Shown in pieces: positions 47,605-58,500 of a stretch of 64,000 nucleotides of DNA. Origin of the DNA: Manihot esculenta (Eukaryota; Streptophyta; Magnoliopsida; Malpighiales; Euphorbiaceae). The stretch is taken from the NCBI RefSeq assembly GCF_001659605.2, contig NC_035170.2:24482190-24546189 (forward strand), in the 5' to 3' direction. The notes beneath the pieces were generated by a model that made no database searches, had not been told where the DNA came from, and saw only the letters and a program-made list of their open reading frames with translations. A program made the position numbers and the translations under genes. Every line of letters starts with the position of its first letter. Positions within the stretch are counted from its first letter, which is position 1.

Positions 47605-47626
47605 CTTCGGAGCTTCAGCGAGTCAT
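47605..47626 (-). pseudogene. First exon, copy 2 (stop at codon 4)
   Basis: ATG (47626-47624), Thr, Arg, TGA (47617-47615), Ser, Ser, Glu, donor GTAGG. It shares the TGA with copy 1, so the nonsense mutation preceded their separation. Flanking DNA (47640-47720 compared with 28190-28290) is also homologous. Confidence 0.65.
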
Positions 47627-47852
47627 GGTCAGTGAGTTATGAAGATGACGAACACAGAGTGAGAGAATTTCTGTATTTCGTTTGCTTGCGGTCGTGGACC
47701 CCTGATGTCAGTACAAAGTCACTCAGTCAGCGCTGCTTCCTGAGGAAGTATCCTTGGATAAGATTCGGTAAGGTCGAGAGTAAAATAACGACATTTATGG
47801 CAATATGTTATTGGTGAAATTGCTTACCGAACATTAAGATGTGCCTTTGGAA

Positions 47853-47876
47853 AAAATAATAATAATAATAATAATA
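47853..47876. repeat. (AAT)n microsatellite
   Basis: About eight AAT/ATA units in a row upstream of gene copy 2. Confidence 0.85.
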
Positions 47877-47879
47877 AAT

Positions 47880-49430
47880 GCAAAAGCAAAATCCCCTTCC
47901 GTCTAAGTAGATAAATAAAACTTAATATATTTAATTAAAAATAATTTATAATTAAAATTATTATGAAAATAATTAAAAATTATATAAATTATTTTTTTAT
48001 TAAATGAAAGGATATGTTATAATTTTAAATTTTTAATAAATATAATAAAATATTTTAATTGATTAAATTAACTTATAAGCGTAAAATATTAAGGTCTATT
48101 TGTTTTATAAAAAATAATTTATATTTAAAAAATATTTTTTATATATTTTTTTATATTTTCTGATAGAGTCTAAATCACATTACATAAATAAATTAGTTTT
48201 AAAATTTTCATAATTAAATTTAAAAATAAATTAAGTTAATTTACTTTGTTAGTATATACATAAAATAATTTCATAATATTTATATGTAAAATAAATAACA
48301 AGTCATAAAAATAAATTGAAATTTTAATTTTAATTTTGAATATATATTCAATAAGATCCAAAGTTTAATCATATTAATATATTTTAATGATATTTAATTT
48401 GGTGTATAGTTGATGAGTAAAGAAAAAACCTAAATCTTTTTTTCTGTTTGAAATAAATAAATTTTTATAATTTTAATTTAAATATTTATAAATTTTTAGT
48501 AATTATTTATTTTATAGATTTTATTAAATTATTTTATTTATAAATTTAATTATTAAAGTTTTATAATTAGGTTTATTTACTCTATGAACTTAAATAACTA
48601 CTAAATTATTTCTTAAGGTTTATATATCTTTTAAGTTTTTTTTTTTTTACTCATTAATAAAATGTAATAAGAAATAACTTTAGCCCAGTTTAGAATGCTA
48701 AATTTTAAAAAAAATAAAAAAAAGCACTCCGAGGTTTCGCCTGGTGGAAAGTGCATCCTTATAGGTCTAAGGTTCTACTCCCCAACCCCTATTTCAAAAA
48801 AAAAATTAAAAAAAAAACTTAATAATATAAAAATTTAATTCACTTAGAATTAATTTTAAATTAAAAATAAATCTTATCCAAATTATTAAAATTTTGAAGA
48901 TAATATAATATTCTTAATAAAAATTATTTATAATATATTTATTTTAGTGTTAATACAATTATTTTCATTATCGTTTTAATGTTAAAACTTTGACCTATTT
49001 GACAGAAAATGCTAAACATTTGTTTAAATTTATATTTATATTTTAATATTTTTCTAAAATTAAAACTTTAAAAATTAAATTAAATTAAATTTAAAAGTAC
49101 TATAATTGTTAAAATTTTATTTGATTATTAAAATGGGATTTTTAAATAAATAATTTTTATATGTCATATAAATTTAACCATGACTCTTTTTGTCAATTAT
49201 TTTAAAATTTTCCCTCAATAATTGAGGAATTTTGGAAATTATTTTTTTAAATTAAATTCAAATATTTTAAATTTTTATTAACAATTACTTAAACAATAAA
49301 ATAATATTTTTTAATTTAATTTTAATAATATTTTAAAAAATTTAGTTCTTTAAATTTACTTAGATGATTTTTAATATTATGAAGTATTAACAAGAAAATC
49401 CATTAAAAATTTCATTAAATATTTGTATTC
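47880..49430. other. AT-rich intergenic DNA
   Basis: No gene. It includes a MITE-like phrase (TTTATAAAAAATAATTTATA near 48105) and the SINE-like unit at 48722-48815. Confidence 0.5.
48722..48815 (+). mobile_element. SINE-like unit (tRNA-related promoter boxes, A-tail)
   Basis: A GC-richer ~70-bp head contains TGGTGGAAAGTGC (A-box-like) and GGTTCTACTCC at 48771-48781 (close to the B-box GGTTCGANTCC), followed by an A-rich tail. TSDs were not resolved. Confidence 0.45.
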
Positions 49431-49433
49431 AAT

Positions 49434-52400
49434 ATTTCATGTCTCAAATTCAACTTAGTCCAATTGATTACAATTGTAATTAATACGAAAGTTTTGAATT
49501 TATTTTTTAAGAAAAAAAAATCGAAATATAAATATGAATTTAGACCTAATATTTTCAGTAATAGTAAAATAATTTAGAACACTCAGAAAAATTAATCAAT
49601 AAAAAATTTATATTAACTAAAAAAATTAAATCATATTAAAGAAAATGATTAAGGAACGCATCATTTTAAAAATTTTATTAAAATTTTTATATATAAATTT
49701 TTTAATATATTTTATTTTTAAATTAAAATTAAATAATAGAAAATAAATGGTTGAATTTTTATGAAAAATATTTTTGAAATACAAGTTAACAAACGGAGCT
49801 TTTATATATAAAAAACAAAAAAATTGAATTGAAATTAAAATCAAAATGGAATGGAAAATAAGAATCACAATCATATAGAATTTTTTTAAAACAAAACAAG
49901 AACAATTTTAAAAATTTAAATTCATTTGTTTGGGGAAAATTATTTATATTTGAAAAATAATTTTTATGAAAAATGTCCTTTAGAAATATTTTTCAATAAA
50001 ATATCTTATTTTTTATTATTTAATTTTAATTTAAAAATATAATATATTAATAAATTTATAAATAAAAGTTTTAATAAAATTCTCAAATTCTAACACTCAC
50101 CCGTTCGTTCAATACGGTGATAATTATATCTAAATAAATAGGAGAGATCTCAGATTCTATTACTCCGATCTCTAATTTCCATTTTAAAAAAAATAAATAA
50201 ATAAATAAATAAAATTCTCAAATTCTAATTTTTTTTAAAGAAAAGTTATTTTATTTAAAATGGATTAATTTTTTTATTAAAAAATATTTTTCATTAATCA
50301 AATTTTTTAAATATTTTAAATTTTTGAAAATATAAAAAATATTTTTTATTTCAATTTTATTCTTAAAATGAAAAATTTAGAAATTTAATTTTAATTTAAT
50401 TTTTAATTAAATCTTACTAAAATTGGAATGGAACACTTAGTAGAAGGTATGCATTAGAGATGCATTGCCTTAGATAAACTCCAACGGCTATAAGTTAATT
50501 TACTTTTAAATTTTTCACTAAACATTAACATTCTTTTAATCTTAGCCATCAATATGATATAATCCTAGCCGTCCATATAACATTGAATACGCCTAAGTTT
50601 AGAGTCTAGGCCAGCCATTTTTTTATACTCTCATGCTCTTTGAACGAAAATAATTTACCTAAATCAGAAATTCAATATACAAAACTTTTATATGAATAAA
50701 TTTGTATATTTATTTTTATATTTATATCGAACCGAATTTAATTAGATAAGAATTGTAAGTATAGAAGTAATTAATATTTGGTTCAAATCGAAAAAAAAAA
50801 ATAATTAAACTAATTTTTTTTTATTTATTTTAATTCGGTTCAATTTTTATTTTTAAAATTTTATAAGCATTTTAATTTGATTTAATAAAAAAATAAAAAA
50901 AATGAATCGATGAATGATAATAGTATATTTTTTTATAATATAGATAAATTAGACCATAATCAAAATTAAAATATTTCAATAAAATTTTAAAATAGAACGT
51001 AAAAAATAAATAGTTCATTAAAATTAATTTTTATTTAAAATTAATTCGATTAAATTTATAAAAATTACTAAAATTTTAATTTTTAATTTATACAATCGAA
51101 CTGATTAAATACCGAAATATGTTTATACATATATCTGTTCATGAACAATCACTAACAAAAGGGAAATGAAAAACATGTTAGTATTTAATAATAATCACTA
51201 TAAAAGAAAAAAAAATCATTGATAAAAAGGAAATTGTGTTTGCATTTGTTAAAAGTCAATCATTGCATGTGAAAAGAAATTAATTAACGAAAGGGGGAAA
51301 ACATTATAATATTTTGATGGAAATCACTATAAAAAAAATAAAGAGAATGTGTTTGCATTTGATAGAAGTTGTTAACCAATATCAAAAAATTTAAAAAAAA
51401 AAAAAAGATAAATTTTCATAGAAATTATGCGATGAAAAATCGTGAAAATATGCTTACATTTGATAGTAAGAAAAAATATACTAGGTAAAAGGGAGAAAAA
51501 ATGATTAAATTTGACTCACAATGAGTGAACATTCGATCGGTTTGATTTAAAATTAAATCAAATTAAAAAAATTAAAAATCAAACTGAATCAATTTTAGTT
51601 AGGAATCGAATCAAATCAAATCAATCTAATTCAATTCGATTCGATTCAGTTTAGTTTGATCGGTTTGAATTTTTAATGATTTTTTTTTATTTTTTACATT
51701 TCATTTTTAATATTTTAAAATTTAATTAAAATATTTTAATTTTAATATGATTTAATATCTCTATATTATTGAAAATAGTATATTATTATCACTAATCAGT
51801 TTGGTTTGATTTTTTTTATTTTTTCTGATCAAAATCGAACCAAATTAAAATAATAGAAAATTTTAAAATTAAAAATCAAATCAAATCAAAATGAATAAAA
51901 AGCTGAATCAAATTTTCAAATCAATTTAATTCGATCGATTTTTTCGATTTGAACCGAATACTACTCTCCAAATCACAATAATAATGGTAAAGATATGTAT
52001 ACTATAGGTTAGATATGAGGTTCAATTCTTAAGAATTACACTCGCACCTAAATATCAAATAAAGACATTTGCGTTGGATTGCTTGTTTCTAAATGACTGG
52101 TGGGATGGCTTTTTAAATTGCTTGTGCTTGCATAAATAAATAATAATAATAAAAAGTGAAAGGAATAAGGGTAAAACTTGATGGAAATTACTAAAATGTG
52201 TTTGCATTAAAAAAAAAAGTAAAGAAATGGTAAAAATTGACGGAAATTACTGTGAAAAATCTTTGCATTTGATAGAAAGTTTGCCAATTGAGGAGAACAG
52301 ATGGAAATCGCTATGAAAATTTGATAGAAGTAACTAATATATGTAGAGAGAGAGAAGGGAGGAAACATACGTGTTAGAACTTACTATGAAAAATAGGCTT

Positions 52401-52490
52401 GACTTTCAGTTACGAAAATATGTAGCAATTAATTAAACTAAATAAAGCTACTTTAAAATTAAAAATTTAAAATAATTCATAAAATTTCAT
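49434..52490. repeat. Segmental tandem duplication, copy A
   Basis: Blocks 49434-50000 and 51127-52490 are repeated in the same order and orientation at 52498-53010 and 53386-54745. Shared landmarks include AACTTAGTCCAATT, ACAAGTTAACA with ACGGAGC, AACAATCACTAACAAAAGGG and the TTGCATTTGATAGAAG series. Non-coding. Confidence 0.8.
50091..50214 (+). mobile_element. SINE-like unit with A-rich/TAAA tail
   Basis: GAGAGATCTCAGATTCTATT followed by ACTCCGATCTC and AATTTCCATTTT, then (AAAT)n. The head resembles 58680-58757, so the two may be one SINE family. It lies within the stretch that has no counterpart in copy B of the duplication. Confidence 0.4.
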
Positions 52491-52497
52491 TTGTGTC

Positions 52498-54745
52498 CAA
52501 TATTCCATGCTCAAATTCAACTTAGTCCAATTTATTAAAATTGTGATTAATATAAAAGTTTTGAATTTATTTTTTAAGAAAAAAAATCGAGATATAAATA
52601 TAAAATAGTTTAGAACACTAGAAAAATTAGTCAAAACATTTATTTTAATTAAAAATTTTTTTAAGGAAATGATTAAGGAGCGCGCTTTTAAGAATTTTAT
52701 TAAAATTTTTATATATAAATTTATTAATATATTTTATTTTTAAATTAAAATTAAATAATAAAAAATAAATTATTAAGTTTTTATGAAAAGTATTTTTGAA
52801 ATACAAGTTAACAGACGGAGCTTTTATATATACAAATCAAAAGATTGAATTGAAATTAAAATCAAAATGGAATGGGAAATAAGAATCACAATCATATATA
52901 ATTATTTTTAAAACAAAACAAGAACAATTTTAAAAATTTAAATTCATTTGTTTGGGAAAAATTATTTATATTTGAAAAATAATTTTTATGAAAAGTATCC
53001 TTTTGAAAAATTATTAAATTAAATCATAATTAATATTAAAATATTTCGATAAAATTTTAGAATATTAAAAATATAACATTAAAAAATATAACGAATCAAA
53101 TCGAATTGAATTAAATCAAATCGATTCAAATTGATTTCTATTTAAATTTGATTCGATATAAGTTTTACAAATGATAAAATTTTAATTTTTAATTTATAAA
53201 ATCGAACCGATCAAATGCTGACTCATGTTTATATATATATCTGTTCAAATTGATTTTATTATATCTTTTCCCGCCTTACAAAAGACTTTTAAAAATCACT
53301 AAAAAAATGTCATTAATAAAATTACAAATATTCAAAATAGATATCACTATGAAAAATCAAAACATAACAAGTGAAAATGTGTTTATGAACAATCACTAAC
53401 AAAAGGGAGATGAAAAACATTTTAGCATTTAATAATAATCACTATAAAAGAAAAAAAAAAATCATTGATAAAAGGGACATTGTGTTTGCATTTGTCAAAA
53501 GTCAATCATTGCATGTGAAAAGAAATTAATTAACGAAAGGGGGGAAAACATTATAATATTTTGATGGAAATCACTATAAAAAAAATGTGTTTGCATTTGA
53601 TAGAAGTTGTTAACCAATATCAAAAAATTAAAAAAAAAAAAAAGAAAAATGATAAATTTTCATAGAAATTATGCAATGAAAAATCATGAAAATATATTTA
53701 CATTTGATAGTAAGTGAAAAAAAAAAATACTAAGGGGAGAAAAAATAGTTAAATTTAACTCATAATGTGTGTTATAGTTAGTTAGAGATGAGCATTCAAT
53801 CGATTCGTTTAAAATCAAACCGAGCTGAATAAATTAAAAATCGAAATTTTAGTATTTACAAAAATCGAATTGATTTTAACTAGAAATCGAATCAAATCGA
53901 ATCGATTTGATTTAATTCAATTCGATTTAATTTGATTGATTTAAATTTTTAATAATTTTTTTAATTTTTATACTTTATTTTTAGTATTTTAAAATTTAAT
54001 TGAAATATTTTAATCTTAATATAATCCGATCTCTATATATTATTAAAAATTATATACTATTATCGATAATCGAATTGATTCAATTTTTTTTATTTTTCTG
54101 ATTAAAATCAATCCGAATTGAAATAACAGAAATTTTTAAAATTAAAAACCAAACCGAATCAAAATGAATAAAAAGCTGAATCGAATTTTTAAATTAACTC
54201 GCTTCGGTCAATTTTTTCTATTTGAACTAAATACTGCTCATCTCTACTGTTAGATATCAGGTTAATTACACTCACATATCTATCAAGGACATTTGTATTG
54301 GATTGCTTGTTTTTAAATGTCCGGTGACGATGGCTATCTTGAATTACTTGTGCTTGCATAAAAAAATAATAATAATAAAAAATAGAGGGAAAATGGGTAA
54401 AATTTGATGGAAATTACTATAAAAAAATCGTGAAAATGTGTTTGCATTAAAATAAAAAATAATAGTAAAAAAATGGTAAAATTTGACGGAAATTACTGTG
54501 AAAAATCTTTAAAATGTCTTTGCATTTGATAGAAAGTTTGCCAATTGAGGAGAATAGATAGAAATTGCTATGAAAAATTGATAGAAGTAACCAACATATA
54601 TAGAGAGAAGGGAGGAAACATACATGTTGGCATTTGGTAGAACTTACTATGAAAAATAGGCTTGACTTTTCAGTTAGGAAAACATGTAGCAATTAACTAA
54701 ACTAAATAAAGCTATTTTAAAATTGAAAATTTAAAATAATTCAGA
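52498..54745. repeat. Segmental tandem duplication, copy B
   Basis: Directly adjacent second copy of 49434-52490, about 0.8 kb shorter because of indels in the middle. Small minus-strand frames here (for example 54447-54692) are compositional. Confidence 0.8.
53784..54245. mobile_element. MITE-like element with AGAGATGAGCA termini
   Basis: The left end reads AGAGATGAGCATTCAATCG and the right end TACTGCTCATCTCT, giving an 11-bp perfect terminal inverted repeat. The interior is AT-rich with alternating AATCAAACCGA and TCGATTTGATT blocks. Related copies lie at about 51524-51975 and in pieces at 50690-51117 and 31780-32160. No coding capacity, and no clear TSD. Confidence 0.6.
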
Positions 54746-55460
54746 AAATTTAAATTTAAAATTTCATAGAATTATTATGAAATTTCTTAAAATTTAATTA
54801 TATCAACTCATTATCAGACTAAACTCCTTAAACTCCTGAGTGCAAATCCACCATTAAGAAAATCAATGGTTCTTCTTATCCCATATATTATCCTTAAATA
54901 TATTTTTTCCTTCATTCCTATGAAAATTATAAATTACTCCCTTCATTTCAAAATATTTTCTGATATTTAATAAAATTCTAGAGTATAATTAAAAATTTTA
55001 AAAATTATTTTTTTTAATATGCGTGAAAAAATAAAATAAATAAAAATTATAAAACGGGACTAATCATTTTTAGATGTTAGAAATAATTCTACCACAAACA
55101 CTAACATTCATTCTTAACCTCTTGAAGCAAAAGCAAGTTTGGATGATCATAAACATGCAGGCAGGCATATATATATTTTGAAGTTTGAACACAAACAAAA
55201 ACTAATTAATTAAATATTCTGGCTGATGTTAATTAATTTCTTGCTCACAAAAATTTATTTTTCTCAGTAATTAATTTGGTCCATTGATTAAATCTTTGCA
55301 AAGCCTCAGCAGTTTCTTGGTAAAATGTTTTCCATCACTTGGAAAAGCAAAAGAAAATCTCGGCTCCAGACAATTTCCTACAATTTCCTCTTTGCTTCAC
55401 TCTCCTACGTTGTTCATTGTAATATTCTTGCATTCATGTCCGAGCCACTGCCTCTGCCTT
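54746..55460. other. Intergenic DNA upstream of the kinase gene
   Basis: AT-rich, no gene. It probably includes the promoter region of the kinase gene that starts at 55533. Confidence 0.45.
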
Positions 55461-55464
55461 TTCA

Positions 55465-55474
55465 TTATATATAC
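55465..55474 (+). promoter_or_regulatory. TATA box of the kinase gene
   Basis: TTATATATAC lies 60-70 bp upstream of the chosen ATG at 55533, a suitable distance for a transcription start near 55495 and a short leader. Confidence 0.55.
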
Positions 55475-55532
55475 ACAGACCTCTCATCTCTTCATTCCAT
55501 CAAAGGGATTGAGTTCAAAATCAAAGGAGTTG

Positions 55533-58500
55533 ATGATGAAGATGAACTTTTTACGACGAAAGTTTACAGAGAAGGATGGTGAGAAATCTGTTTCTCTTTT
55601 TCTTATTAGATTTTTTTTTTAAATCTTTGTTTATTTATTTTTTGTATTAAGCTTCAGTAGGGATGATCAATAGTTTTATTATTCTCCCACTCAGTTTTTT
55701 TTACATCGGGTTAAATATTAACCATCGTACCTAATAATTGTATTGTAAGAGAGTTATCTACTCAGTTTTTTTTTTCATCGGATTAAATGTTAACCATCGC
55801 ACCTAATAATTGTATTGTAAGAGAATTATCTACAATAATATTATTAGTAGACATTTTCACAGAACTGAAATATACAGATTCAGAAGGCATCATAGAGTTT
55901 AATGTTGAGGAATTAGAAGGATACATGGATATGTTTAGTGAAAGAAAAATTATTGGGAGAGGAGGATTTGGTCCGGTTTATGCTGGGATCATCAAGAAAA
56001 GGCCAGGGATAAATGTTAAGGAGCTGCATGTAGCCATCAAGTCCTCCCGCAACAAAGATGCCAAGGCAACAGAGCAGTGGCTAGTAAGCTTTATTCATTT
56101 TTAATTGTTTAATTCTTCTATTTTAAGAAGTAGACTAAATGTTTATGTCTTTAGGAAATGTTAATTATTTAATTATTTTTATTTATTTATTTAAGCAGTT
56201 AATGTGTGTAGAACAATTAAAATGCATTTATTTTTAAATAATACCTCTAATTTCGAATTATAATATTGTCGAGTCTTTAATTATTTAATTTCTGTAATTA
56301 ATAGGAGGAACTAAATAATTAACAAATATAATTTTAAAAATAAATAATTAAATAATTAATTTTACTAAATTACATGAATAAAAAATTTATAATAATTTAA
56401 TTCAATTGATTTATTTTTTAATTTATATATTTATAATGAAAATTCCCAATTTTTTAACTTAAAAAACTTATTTTTTTAAACAATAGAAATCATAATTATT
56501 ATCTTGCAAACGATTTATTCCAAATAAAATGTATATATTTAGATTTTGCCAAAACAGTCATCAAGGAGGCCCATATATGCGTATATATATATATATCATG
56601 AAGAATGTGCACATCAATTTATAATAAAATCCGGTCATAACAACCGAATTCATTATTTTCATAAAAAAAACAAAAAAATCGGATTACTTAGCATTTCTTC
56701 ATGGGCAGCAATCTATAATAAAATCCGATCATAACAATCAAATTGATTATTTTCATAAAAAAAAAATGTTGAATTACTTAGCATAAAAAGATTGAGCAAT
56801 TGAATATTTAACTTTCTTACAAATTTTTTCTAGCAAGGGGTATATATGGAGGATAATAGCAAAAAATTTTTTTGTTCTAATTATAAAAGTTAATTAATAT
56901 ATTCTAAACAAATCAGCTAAATTTATTTATATCCTACCATTAAATTTCAACGTTAAATTTACCAAACATGTCATATCATCGGCTTAATCAGTCTCAAAAA
57001 TTAATATTTTAATATAATTTAAATAAATAATTATAAACAAATTTTAAATTTTAAAAATTTTATCAGTTATATCTCAACTTATTTTTAATAAATATATCCT
57101 AAATTATTTTTTAATTTATTTAATTTTTAACTTTAATTTAATTTACTTATAATTTTAAATAACATATTTTTAGAGCGAATAACTCTTTTTTAAAAATTTT
57201 TTTTGCATTAATAAATATAATTTATTTTCATAATTATCGATTATAAGTTGTGTGATATCAATGTCACTAGTAAATCAAGAATTACGATTTTCATGACTTT
57301 AAAAATTAATTATGCTTATCGTATCACCTTAATAGAGGTGAAATCAACTATCAATCTAATTAATTAAAAATAGTTAAGTTCAATTTAATTTATGATTATA
57401 ATTTATATATTATCTAATAAATTTAGTTATTTTAAATTTATTAAACTGTTATTAATTTTTAATTCAATTAAAATGAATATAATAAATATAATTAATTTTT
57501 TGGAGAATCATACACTGATGATTTATAACTATATAAACACTACAGTGATCTATAACTATATAAAAAGTTATACCGATTGATGCTAAAAAATATTGAAAAA
57601 TAAATTATTAGTTCTTAAAAATATGTCCCAAATTATAAAATAAAATAAATTAAAATTCAAAATTATTTTGAAATATATTCATTAAAAAAATTATAGTATA
57701 ATTGTTAAAATTCATAAAATTTAGAAATTTTTTAATAATTATTAATTATATTAAAATATTAATTTTCGATATTGACTAAAATAATATGTAATATTCTATT
57801 AAATTTAATTGTAGATATAAATAAATTTAAATATTTAGTTTAGTATATATTAATAACTTTAATAATTTGGATATATTTGTTAACATGCAAGTAACTCAGA
57901 GTTTTTTTTTAGTCATTTTACATAGAAATGGAGATTGTTTATATTTTGTTAATGCAGGCTGAAAAGGAGTACTTGCCAGAAGTAAAGCATCAAAATATCA
58001 TAAAGCTAATAGGCTACTGCGAAGCTAAAGATAAGTTCTATCTTGTCTATCCATATATGCAAAATCAGACCGTCTTCACTCATTTATCAGGTTATCCCCC
58101 TATTTATTCAACTCGTTATCAAAGTTAAATTAACTCAAAATGAATTTTATGAAAAATTTAGTCCCTAAGTTTTCTAAGGGTAATTAATTAATTAGCGAAT
58201 GTAAAACCGATAAATCCACAAAAAAATCAAATCAAACAAACAAGCAGAACAATAATATTTTCGTGGTTTAGTTCGATACTCTATATTTTATTGGTCGAAA
58301 TGTATAATCAATTGAAATAAATACATTTCAACTAATAAGATTGAAAGTGTTAGACAATCAACTATCTATTCAAGCGACTGTTCAAATAAATGTCTATTAT
58401 TTATTATAAATAAAATAACTACTAATTAATTTATTTATACCGGAAAAATATCTAACATACTTTTAATAAATATATTAATTTATCTATTTAATTCTCCTCT

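Larger units (their letters stand above)
33116..47626 (-). pseudogene. CHCHD2/MIX17-like gene copy 2: seven tandem exon units
   Basis: Minus strand. E1 lies at 47605-47626, followed by seven repeats of the set E2 (Pro/Ala-rich), E3 (Gly-rich, LLGTIGQG-like), E4 and E4b (hydrophobic helix with DAVLGPG), ending in a terminal exon at 33116-33273. Almost all E2, E3 and E4 copies have lengths divisible by three, phase 1 at both ends and open frames. Damage: TGA at codon 4 of E1 (47615-47617), donor GT lost in E3 of unit 2 (reads GA) and in E4 of units 5 and 6 (GG, TT), a broken E4b in unit 1, and a copia insertion in E4b of unit 2. No CHCH exon is present. The sequence resembles the mitochondrial CHCHD2/MIX17 N-terminal half, repeated. 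Coding capacity is doubtful. Confidence 0.72.

Noticed and set aside
55284..55622. Overlapping frames of 112 and 85 residues around kinase exon 1 taken as separate genes
   Set aside because: The upstream parts precede or overlap the TATA box and have no domain. Only the end of the first frame, from 55533, splices in frame into the kinase.
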